Origin: Planctomycetota bacterium
Lineage (GTDB): Bacteria; Planctomycetota; UBA8742; UBA2392
Direction of reading: 5' to 3'
Assembly (NCBI GenBank): GCA_016712285.1
Contig: JADJRK010000001.1
Coordinates: 248,001-312,000 of the forward strand
Length of the DNA stretch: 64,000 bases
The position numbers were made by a program, and so were the translations under genes. This document shows, piece by piece, positions 46,630 to 53,842 of the stretch. Below the pieces are notes generated by a model that worked only from the letters and a program-made list of their open reading frames with translations, was not told where the DNA came from and did no database searches. How positions within the stretch are numbered: the first letter of the stretch is position 1; each line of letters opens with the position of its first letter.

Positions 46630-47327
46630 CCACCCGTCCCTGGCGCTGGTGCCGGCGGCGGTGCAGGTGGCGGCGTCGTAGTCTCAGTCTCTTCCTCGTC
46701 TTCTGCGGCAAAAAGAACGCTCGGGTCCACGTAGGTCACAAGCTGGATCGCCGGGCGGCCGTTCACCATCTGCACTTTGCGCTCGCTGGTGCTCGCGCCC
46801 TCGCCTGCCGGGCGGCTGTTGTCCTCGGGCAGGTACACGGTCAGGGTTACGCGGACTACGCGGACTGCCGGGTTCTCGTGCGGGTCTTCCTGGTCGATCG
46901 TTTCGCCAAATTCGTCGACAGCGGGCTCCCAGCCTTCCAGGTCCCACTGGTCGCCAATGAATTCGCGCCCGATAAAGACAACTTCCTTCTTCCACTCGAA
47001 CTCGAATTTCGCGAACTCATCCCGCCAGACCCAGTCCTGGTTGTAGGCGGCATTCAGCTCGTTCGCGCGCTTGTCCAGGTATGCAAAGTCGCCGCTGTCG
47101 AAGTCTTCCCAGGTCTCTTCGTCCTGGGGGTCCGGCAGGTCCTGGCTGACCAGTTCGTTCATCTTCAGCTCAGCCAGCCACGACGCGGTGTGCTGGTCGC
47201 CGATGGTCAAAAACTGGTGAATCGACTGGTTGCGCACCTGCAACAACGCAAGCAGCGAGACGCCGATGATCACCACGGCAATCAGCACCTCGATCAGTGC
47301 AAAGCCCGATCTGCCGGTTCGCGTCAT
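46626..47327 (-). CDS. gspI: Type II secretion pseudopilin GspI-like
   Basis: 233 residues. Prepilin leader MTRTGRSG then FALIEVLIAVVIIGVSLLAL; then HTASWLAELKMNELV, which matches the GspI-type start of the mature domain. Its position between the GspH-like and GspJ-like genes supports the call. Overlaps both by ATGA. The C-terminus is Thr/Pro-rich. It would form the pseudopilus tip complex with GspJ. Confidence 0.8.
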   Translation of the reverse strand: MTRTGRSGFALIEVLIAVVIIGVSLLALLQVRNQSIHQFLTIGDQHTASWLAELKMNELVSQDLPDPQDEETWEDFDSGDFAYLDKRANELNAAYNQDWVWRDEFAKFEFEWKKEVVFIGREFIGDQWDLEGWEPAVDEFGETIDQEDPHENPAVRVVRVTLTVYLPEDNSRPAGEGASTSERKVQMVNGRPAIQLVTYVDPSVLFAAEDEEETETTTPPPAPPPAPAPGTGG

Positions 47328-47956
47328 GAGCGCTCCGGTTTCTGGGGCGGCTCGGGCTTCAACTCGTTGGGATACACCTCTGCGTAGCCCGTGAACGGGT
47401 TGACCTCGATGGTGTATATGTCGCCGGCTTCGTTCGCGAGATACACGTAGTGCCAGTGGCTGCCGCCGCTGGGCAGGAAGTCAATCTTCACGTTGCGTTC
47501 GCGGCTGTCGGTGCCGTCTCCGTAGGCGATGCGGTCAATCCATACCGCGTAGTACATCTGGCCGCGCGAATCATAGCGGCTGGGCATCTGGTGAAAGCCG
47601 CTGGCGACGCGGGTTTCCTCTCCGTCTTCTTCATAGATCTCGCCCTCTTCAACGCGGCGGGGCTCCCATACGAAGAAGCGCTGCTCAGATTCGTCGAGGT
47701 CGTACTGCACCGTATAAGTCTTGCCGTGAAAGGCCGCGAGGCCGCGGATGTTTTCAAGGAAGCCGGCAAGGAAGCGTGCCTCACTCTTGAGCTGCTCTTT
47801 GTCGCGAAAAGCCAGGTTGCCGGCAACGACGACGGCCAACACCATCAACGACAGCAGCAGCACGACCAGGGTCATCTCGACCAGCGTGAACGCCCGCCTT
47901 GCGGAACGAGCGGCCATGCGGCCGCTCGCCTTGATGATCTGGCTTGGTCGTGGCAC
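47324..47956 (-). CDS. gspH: Type II secretion pseudopilin GspH-like
   Basis: 210 residues from GTG 47956 (GAAGGA upstream). Leader MPRPSQIIKASGRMAARSAR is unusually long, then RAFTLVEMTLVVLLLSLMVL. ARFLAGFLENIRGLAAFHGK is a GspH-like first helix, and the beta domain ends WHYVYLANEAGDIYTIEV. Sits 3 bases after gspG. The residue before FTLVE is Ala rather than the usual Gly (ARRA-FTLVE), which deserves note because PilD/GspO prefers Gly at -1. Confidence 0.8.
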   Translation of the reverse strand: MPRPSQIIKASGRMAARSARRAFTLVEMTLVVLLLSLMVLAVVVAGNLAFRDKEQLKSEARFLAGFLENIRGLAAFHGKTYTVQYDLDESEQRFFVWEPRRVEEGEIYEEDGEETRVASGFHQMPSRYDSRGQMYYAVWIDRIAYGDGTDSRERNVKIDFLPSGGSHWHYVYLANEAGDIYTIEVNPFTGYAEVYPNELKPEPPQKPERS

Positions 47957-47959
47957 CGG

Positions 47960-48364
47960 CTATTCCTTCACTTCGCCCGCTTCATTGAAGATGATATCAG
48001 CATTGGGCTTGCCTTCGCCGCCCTCGGCCTGGTCTTTGCCAAGGCACTTGAGCAGAAATCCTGTCTCGGTGGTCTCGTAGACAAAGTCGTCCTTTGAGAA
48101 CGGGTCCTTCGGCACGCCGTTGGGGAAATACTTCTGCGTGCTTAGCGCCTCAAGCGAGTCGGGGTACTCACCGCCGTCGTTGAGTTTGTACATGTTCAAA
48201 GCCTTCTGGACTTCGCTCATGGTTGTCTTGGCGGTGTCCCACTTGGCGTCGTCCGGCTTGTCCATCAGGAAGACAAAGCCCATCGTGGCGATAATGCCGA
48301 GGATGACGATGACGACCATCAACTCGACGAGCGTAAAGCCCCGGCGTGTCTTGCGTTGCGGCAT
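47960..48364 (-). CDS. gspG: Type II secretion major pseudopilin GspG
   Basis: 134 residues. MPQRKTRRG-FTLVELMVVIVILGII is a perfect prepilin leader and core helix. DNAKTTMSEVQKAL-type AKTTMSEVQKALNMYKLNDG, then GEYPDSLEALSTQKYFPN and PKDPFSKDDFVYE fit the GspG calcium-site region. First gene of the gspGHIJ run; GGAG precedes the ATG about 9 bases upstream. Confidence 0.9.
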   Translation of the reverse strand: MPQRKTRRGFTLVELMVVIVILGIIATMGFVFLMDKPDDAKWDTAKTTMSEVQKALNMYKLNDGGEYPDSLEALSTQKYFPNGVPKDPFSKDDFVYETTETGFLLKCLGKDQAEGGEGKPNADIIFNEAGEVKE

Positions 48365-48443
48365 GGGTGGCTGCTCCTTGGTTCGTATGAAACTGGCTGC
48401 TGCCCATGATACGCACGAGACACAGTCCGCGCTGGCTTTTTTC

Positions 48444-48477
48444 GCACGAAACCCGGTCCTGGGGGACCGGGTCGTGC
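48444..48477 (-). terminator. Strong hairpin between the selenoprotein gene and gspG
   Basis: Nine perfect pairs (ACCCGGTCC/GGACCGGGT) with a TGGG loop, then a 2-base bulge and 5 more pairs (GCACG/CGTGC). It begins 24 bases after the selenoprotein stop. A run of A rather than T follows it on the coding strand, so it may stop transcription weakly or protect mRNA ends. Confidence 0.5.
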
Positions 48478-48501
48478 GGACCGACGGAGTGGGATGCCGG
48501 G

Positions 48502-49593
48502 CTATTCGGGCTTGTATGCGTTCAGGCAGGATTTGCCCTTCTCAAAGCCGGCGTCGGTCAACTCCAACGTGACTTTCCCGTCCTGCAGGACCTTTGCGAC
48601 GCCATCGCCCGGCAGCCATGGGCTGGTCCAGCTTTCTGTGTCGCCATTTGTGACCACATAGCAGGGGAACTCGAGCTTGCCGACTTTGAACACCCGGATG
48701 TCGGGTTTGGCAGGCTTTTCCGGGATGGCGACTGCCAGCTTGAGCTCAGCTTCTTCCTTGCCGGCCGTGCGCTTTACCATGATGGCATCTTTGAGGTCGA
48801 ACTTGACCTCAAGGTTTCCGTCGGGCGTCTGGTACTTCAGCCACTCTCCGCCACGCACGCCCCACAAGGGCAGCCTGGTGTCATCCTGGATGCTGTAGGG
48901 CGTCAATGAGCCGGCGGCTTTCAGCAGTGTGTAGACGTTGCCGGTCTTGTCGTCGCCGTTGCGCTTGCCTTTGTCGCTGGTGCTGCTGGCGACCCAGGCC
49001 CACTTGTGCGCGATGCGCCCCTTGGGGTCGATCAACCAGGCCATGTTCGGCAGCTCGCCCCAAGCCTTATGGATGGCGTTGTCCATGCCGTCGACCAGCA
49101 CGCGCCACTCGTCTTTGCCCGCGGACTTCAGGTCATTGGCGGCTTTGAGGCGTTCGGCGTACTTCTTGTGCTCGTCAATCTTGACCTTGTTGCCCTTCAT
49201 CTTCCAACCGCCGGTCGGCGATGCCTCGTTGCGGTTTTCGGGGCCGTCGTCGGGGTGGGCCTCTTTCGTGTAGACGAACAGGCAGGCCACGTTCTTGCCG
49301 TGCTCTTTCTCAAACTTTTCCATTTCGCCGAAATGGGAAACACAGGGCGGTCACGTGTAGCTGCCGAATTCAATGAACACCCAGCGTCCCAGGTATTCGC
49401 GCAGGTCAGTCTCCTTGCCGTCGGAATCCTGGCAATGCATGCGCGGGGCCGGTTTGCCGATGGCGAGTTCGGCTTTGTCGTGAAACTGGCTGAACGGGCT
49501 GTTGCCGCCCTTGTTGCGCTGGGCTTGCGGGCCCGTATCGGCATTCAACATCATGATGACCGCCACTGCCGCAACGCAGAACAAGACCCTCAT
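48502..49593 (-). CDS. Deiodinase-like selenoprotein (in-frame UGA = Sec81)
   Basis: 363 residues if the TGA at 49351-49353 is read as selenocysteine. ATG 49593 has GGAGG 5-6 bases upstream and opens a signal peptide (MRVLFCVAAVAVIMML). The TGA sits in WVFIEFGSYT-U-PPC, followed by VYTKEAHPDDG at 107-117. These are the two signature blocks of iodothyronine deiodinase-family proteins (FGSxTUPPF and Y..EAH.sDGW), a thioredoxin-like fold. The frame is the same on both sides of the TGA, and a bacterial SECIS-like hairpin follows it. After the thioredoxin part (to about 205) comes a C-terminal domain of about 150 residues, unassigned. The UxxC motif suggests a redox role in the periplasm rather than hormone deiodination. 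A gene broken at a stop codon is the alternative. Confidence 0.9.
49317..49340 (-). promoter_or_regulatory. Bacterial SECIS-like hairpin
   Basis: On the coding strand TTTCCCATTTC-GGC-GAAATGGAAA forms 10 pairs with one bulged C and a GGC apical loop. The loop begins 21 bases after the UGA. Known bacterial SECIS rules ask for a loop 16-37 bases from the UGA with a G in its first two positions; both hold. SelB would bind it to direct Sec insertion. Confidence 0.8.
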
Positions 49594-49641
49594 GGATGCC
49601 TCCGTGCCCATCAAACCCCGACAAGGGGCACAGGTGGCGAA

Positions 49642-50304
49642 CTAATCCCCGCCGATAAAGTAGGCGAACAGAAGCTGAATCACGATTGCGTACCCGCCCG
49701 CCGAGGCCAGCGTGTCGTGCAGCGATTCATCCAGCCAGTCCACATACACTCCCACGGCGATGTACGCAAACAGCAGCGCGTAGGGCAGAAACAGCAGCGC
49801 ATATCCCAGCCCCCGGTCAAGGTACACGTGCCTGCGCGGGCGGGCCTTCCATGCCAGAAACACGACGGCGCAAACCATCACCAGGACCGGCGGATACCAG
49901 CGCACGAACAGCCAGAACGGGTGCCCCGGCGGCTGCATGTTCGTGGCGTCGGCAACGCTGTCCTGAAGAAATCCCGCAGCCATGCACGCCAGCGGCAGCA
50001 CCACAAACGCAACGGTGTGCAGGGGCCTGCCAATGCGTCGCTTGATGCGGTCTTCGCCCTTGTTGACGTACCACCAGCCGACCAGGCTGGCCATCAGCAG
50101 CGCCACAAGTGTGTAAACCGGCAGGTGCCCGCCTTGCAGACCGGCGGTGCCGTCCCAGGAGTCGCGGGGCAACAGCCACAGCAGGCCGACGGCCGCAAGC
50201 AGCGCCATACCGACCCAGCCCGCATACCAGGCAAACGCCTTGACAGCGTCATCAAAGGCGCGCTTGCGGGCGCGGGCGCTGCGTGCCGAGGATCGAAGGC
50301 TCAT
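49642..50304 (-). CDS. Multi-pass membrane protein, unknown function
   Basis: 220 residues with a basic N-terminus and about five membrane helices (WVGMALLAAVGLLWLLP; TLVALLMASLVGWWYV; TVAFVVLPLACMAAGFL; PVLVMVCAVVFLAW; ALLFLPYALLFAYIAVGVYV), then a C-terminal hydrophobic end. No motif or family is recognised. It follows nuoE by 23 bases on the same strand, so it may be cotranscribed with the nuo genes. Confidence 0.75.
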   Translation of the reverse strand: MSLRSSARSARARKRAFDDAVKAFAWYAGWVGMALLAAVGLLWLLPRDSWDGTAGLQGGHLPVYTLVALLMASLVGWWYVNKGEDRIKRRIGRPLHTVAFVVLPLACMAAGFLQDSVADATNMQPPGHPFWLFVRWYPPVLVMVCAVVFLAWKARPRRHVYLDRGLGYALLFLPYALLFAYIAVGVYVDWLDESLHDTLASAGGYAIVIQLLFAYFIGGD

Positions 50305-50327
50305 GGATGGATTGTAGCGCGGACTGC

Positions 50328-50849
50328 CTACAACGTGACGTGGCGGGCCGGGGACTTGCCGGCTTTGAGGTCATCGATGATCTGGTCGATTTTTTCGAAC
50401 GTCAGGTTCTCGTAGTAGTCTTCGTTGACCTGCATGCAGGGCGCGGTGTCGCACGAGCCCAGGCATTCGGCCTTGTATAGCGTGAACTGGCCGTCCGGTG
50501 TGGTCTCGCCTTTCTTGACGCCCAGCTTGTCGGACAGGTAGTCAAACACGTTTTCGGCGCCGCGCAGCGCGCACGGCAGAGTGGCGCAGACATACACAAT
50601 GTTCTTGCCGTCGCTCTGCTTGCGAAACGTGGTGTAGAAGCTGACGGTGCCCCAGACCTTGGCCGGCGGCATGCCGATAGCGTCGGCCACCTGCTCGCAC
50701 ACATGCGGGTTGATAAACCCGACGTCGCGCTCGGCCATGCGTAACGCGGTAAGCAGCGCACCGTCCGGCTTAGGGTAGCGCTTGGTGTGGGCCTTGATGG
50801 CTTCAATCGTTTCAGGCTTGAGTGTGGTGTCTTTGGTTTCGGTGGACAT
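50328..50849 (-). CDS. nuoE: NADH-quinone oxidoreductase subunit E
   Basis: 173 residues. Four cysteines bind a 2Fe-2S cluster: CATLPC near residue 88 and CLGSCDTAPC near 129. GFINPHVCEQVADAIGMPP and VWGTVSFYTTF are conserved in the 24-kDa subunit. It passes electrons in the NADH-oxidising arm of complex I with NuoF. It follows nuoD by 6 bases. nuoF is not in this window. Confidence 0.96.
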   Translation of the reverse strand: MSTETKDTTLKPETIEAIKAHTKRYPKPDGALLTALRMAERDVGFINPHVCEQVADAIGMPPAKVWGTVSFYTTFRKQSDGKNIVYVCATLPCALRGAENVFDYLSDKLGVKKGETTPDGQFTLYKAECLGSCDTAPCMQVNEDYYENLTFEKIDQIIDDLKAGKSPARHVTL

Positions 50850-50855
50850 GTGTTC

Positions 50856-52082
50856 CTATCGATCCAGCTCGCCGGCGATTACGTTCAGGCTGCTCAGGCA
50901 GGCCACGACGTCGGCGAGGTATCCGCCTTTGACCATCTGCGGCATTGCGGAATAGTTCAGGTAACTCGGTGGACGGCAACGCACCCGGTAGCCGACGGCG
51001 GTGCCGTCGGTTTCGATGTACCAGCCAAGTTCGCCGTTGGGGCTTTCCGTGCAGCTGTAAATCTTGCCGCGCTTTGGCGTTTTCAGCCCGTGGCCCTTCA
51101 TGATCAGCTTGAAGTGCGTGATCAGTGATTCCATCTGCGTGTAGACCGCGGCCTTTTCGGGCAGCACGATCTTCCAGTCGTCGATATTCACGGGGCCTGA
51201 CGGCAGGCGGTCAAGCGCCTGGCTGATGATCTTGACGCTTTCGCGCATCTCGTCCATGCGGACCTTGAAGCGCGCCAGCACGTCGCCTTCGTCGCGGGTG
51301 ATGACGTCAAAGTCCAGCTCGTCATAGACCCAGTAGGGGCGCGCGCGGCGCACGTCGTAGGCGACGCCGGCGGCGCGCAGGCACGGGCCGGAAAGCCCGT
51401 AGCTGACGGCATCTTCGCCGTTGACCTGGGCGATGCCGATGGTGCGGTCGAGAAAGATGCGGTTGCGATTCAGCATCTTTTCGATCTCTTTGAGCGCAAG
51501 CGGGAACTCGCGGATGAACTTGCGGCAGCGCGGCACGAACTCGGGCGGTACGTCCTGAAGCATGCCGCCAACGCGGGCATAGCTGGTGGTCAGGCGCGCG
51601 CCGGTGACCATTTCAAACAGGTCATACAGCTTTTCGCGCTCAATGAACGACCACAGCAGCACGGTGAACGCGCCAAGGTCCATGGCCTGCAAGCCGCAGC
51701 AGATGACATGGTCGGCGATGCGCGTCAATTCGCACAGAATCACGCGCACGTGCTGGCAGCGCGGTGTCAGTTCAATGTCCAGCAGCTCCTCGACGGCATG
51801 CACGAACCCGAAGTTGTTGCACAGAGGGCTCATGTAGTTCATGCGGTCGGTGGTGCACACGAACTGGTTGAAGGTGTGGTATTCGCCCAACTTTTCAAAC
51901 CCGGTGTGCAGGAAACCGATCTCGGGGTCGACGTTGACCACGTTCTCGCCCAACAGCTCCATCTTCACGCGCAGGGTGCCGTGCGTGGCAGGGTGCTGCG
52001 GCCCGAAGTTGATGTTCAGGGTCCGCGTGGTGATGTCTTCGCCTGCCTCGATGTCAGGCCGCTGTACGCCGATTTCGGCCAT
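50856..52082 (-). CDS. nuoD: NADH-quinone oxidoreductase subunit D (49 kDa)
   Basis: 408 residues, typical length. FGPQHPATHGTLRVKMEL at the start and GFLHTGFEKLGEYHTFNQFV follow the family exactly, and the protein ends DVVACLSSLNVIAGELDR. It forms the quinone-binding cavity with NuoB/H. No nuoABC genes are upstream here, so the nuo genes are split; the next gene upstream is a polyprenyl synthase. Confidence 0.97.
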   Translation of the reverse strand: MAEIGVQRPDIEAGEDITTRTLNINFGPQHPATHGTLRVKMELLGENVVNVDPEIGFLHTGFEKLGEYHTFNQFVCTTDRMNYMSPLCNNFGFVHAVEELLDIELTPRCQHVRVILCELTRIADHVICCGLQAMDLGAFTVLLWSFIEREKLYDLFEMVTGARLTTSYARVGGMLQDVPPEFVPRCRKFIREFPLALKEIEKMLNRNRIFLDRTIGIAQVNGEDAVSYGLSGPCLRAAGVAYDVRRARPYWVYDELDFDVITRDEGDVLARFKVRMDEMRESVKIISQALDRLPSGPVNIDDWKIVLPEKAAVYTQMESLITHFKLIMKGHGLKTPKRGKIYSCTESPNGELGWYIETDGTAVGYRVRCRPPSYLNYSAMPQMVKGGYLADVVACLSSLNVIAGELDR

Positions 52083-52168
52083 GGCTTACACCCTCAGTAC
52101 CGACGCGGGAGTCTAGCTTCCCGGCGGTGGGGGAAAAGCGCTGATTGAGTGAGTAAAGGGTCACGCTT

Positions 52169-53179
52169 TTACAGTTCGCGGGAAAGCACGAAGTCGGCCA
52201 CATCGTTGAGCAATTCGCGCATTTCGCCCTGCGGCAGGACTCTCAGCCCCTGCTTGGCGGCTTCGACGTATGCAGCCGCCTTGCCGGCGGCGTACTTGAA
52301 GCTGCCCGTGGCGTGCAGCCGCTCCAGCAGCGCCTTGCGGTTACCGGACGCCGCGGCCTGCAATGCATCGGCCCGGGCCTCGGCATTGGCCATCTCAAGG
52401 TGGTGAATCAGCGGCAGCGTGGGCTTGCCCTTTTCAACGTCGCTGCCCAAGGTCTTGCCGACCAGTGCCTCTTCGCCCAGCAGGTCCAGCAGGTCGTCCA
52501 TGATCTGGAAGGCACGGCCGAGGTTCATGCCGTAGTCATAAAACGCGCGCGAGGTTTTCTCGTCGGCACCGGCGTAGTGCGCGCCCAGCATGGCGCTGGT
52601 GGCGTACAGCTCGGCGGTTTTGCACTCAATGATCTGCAGATAGCGGGCTTCATTGAGTTCATAGTTGTTGCGATTGTGCACCTGCATGATCTCGCCAAAG
52701 CAGGTGCGGGCCATGGCGCGGCTGAACTCCCGGGCGCCGTCGGGCGTTGTGCAATGCAGGCTGATCTCGAAGGCATGGCTGAATATGTGGTCGCCCAGCA
52801 GCACGCTGACCTCGTTGCCTGCCAGCTTGTTGATACTGGCCCGCTTTCGCCGCAGCAGCGCGTCGTCCAGGATATCGTCGTGGACCAATGTTGCCGTGTG
52901 CAGCATCTCGGCCACGGTGCCCAGGACGATATGGTCGTGGGTGATGCGCCCGCAGGCACGTGCTGCCAGCAACAGCAGCGCCGGGCGCAGCTTCTTGCCG
53001 CTGTAGTCTTCAATGTACTCAAGCAGGTTGGCAATGAACGGGTCGTCGCTGCTCAGCTCGGCTCGGTACATGGTTTCGACCTGTGCCAGTTCGCTGCGTA
53101 TCGGCGCGTACAGCCGCCCCAGGATCACCCTGGCGGCATCGGCGGCGAAATCGGCGGAACTGTTCTGGTTCGGGACCAT
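52169..53179 (-). CDS. Long-chain polyprenyl diphosphate synthase
   Basis: 336 residues. First Asp-rich motif DDILD at 101-105 followed by ALLRRKRASIN; second motif FQIMDDLLD near 224-232. KKLRPALLLLAARACG precedes the first. It condenses isopentenyl units, most likely to make the quinone side chain (octa- or nonaprenyl) used by complex I. The residue five before the first motif (large A/T region LHTATL) suits long chains. The exact length is not set. Confidence 0.93.
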   Translation of the reverse strand: MVPNQNSSADFAADAARVILGRLYAPIRSELAQVETMYRAELSSDDPFIANLLEYIEDYSGKKLRPALLLLAARACGRITHDHIVLGTVAEMLHTATLVHDDILDDALLRRKRASINKLAGNEVSVLLGDHIFSHAFEISLHCTTPDGAREFSRAMARTCFGEIMQVHNRNNYELNEARYLQIIECKTAELYATSAMLGAHYAGADEKTSRAFYDYGMNLGRAFQIMDDLLDLLGEEALVGKTLGSDVEKGKPTLPLIHHLEMANAEARADALQAAASGNRKALLERLHATGSFKYAAGKAAAYVEAAKQGLRVLPQGEMRELLNDVADFVLSREL

Positions 53180-53254
53180 GCTTGAACATTAGCAAGGCGC
53201 AAAACGCGCAACAACGGCCCGCGGGGCTGCGTCACTTTGTCGCAAAGAGCGCAA

Positions 53255-53842
53255 TCAGCGCTGTTGCTGGCGTTTCAGTTGCGCATCGGTGTTGATGTTG
53301 GCGAACAGGTCGGCAGGCGGGCCGAACGTGGCAACCCAGGTCGAGTCTTTCACACGCGCGCCCATGCTGTCCCAGCACGGCACGACCTTGAAGTTGCCGG
53401 CGTTCATGCTGGCGCGGACGGCGTTGGTGGCTGCCACGCGTCGCACTGCCGCAACCAGCGGTTCCGGCCCATCATCGAGTCGGCAGTAGACGGCGTCCTT
53501 GTCGCCGAGTTCCTCATACAGTTCCGCCATCAGTTGTGTCCGCAGGTTCGGCAGGTCGCATGGCACGATCAGGCACATGTCACCCTTGCTCACTTCCAGC
53601 GCAGCCAGGATGCCGGCAAGCGGCCCCATGCCTGCGAAGGCCTTGGGGTCAGGCACGCTGACCACACCCTTGGGAAGGTGCAACTCGCGGTCGCCCGCTG
53701 AAACGACAACCTCGCCGCACAGTGGCGCGACGAGGTCGATGGCGTGCTGCAACAGGGACTTGCCGCGAAGTTCTTTGAGCGGTTTCTCACCGCCCATGCG
53801 AAGGGCTTTGCCCCCCGCCAGGACGATCCCGCTCAGGTTCAC
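53255..53842 (-). CDS. mobA: Molybdenum cofactor guanylyltransferase
   Basis: 195 residues from GTG 53842, overlapping the preceding stop as GTGA. The nucleotidyltransferase loop GIVLAGGKALRMGGEKPL, then VPDPKAFAGMGPLAGILAAL and MCLIVPCDLPNL, follow MobA. It attaches GMP to molybdopterin to form the guanine dinucleotide cofactor. Other nucleotidyltransferases of this fold remain possible, but the GGEKPL and PCDxP motifs favour MobA. Confidence 0.9.
   Translation of the reverse strand: MNLSGIVLAGGKALRMGGEKPLKELRGKSLLQHAIDLVAPLCGEVVVSAGDRELHLPKGVVSVPDPKAFAGMGPLAGILAALEVSKGDMCLIVPCDLPNLRTQLMAELYEELGDKDAVYCRLDDGPEPLVAAVRRVAATNAVRASMNAGNFKVVPCWDSMGARVKDSTWVATFGPPADLFANINTDAQLKRQQQR

Noticed and set aside
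49351..49353. Reading the TGA as a nonsense mutation in a pseudogene
   Set aside because: Frame and domain are intact on both sides, the codon is at the family's Sec position, and a SECIS-like hairpin follows.
49006..50415. A 469-codon plus-strand ORF
   Set aside because: Antisense to the selenoprotein and membrane protein genes, without recognisable domains.
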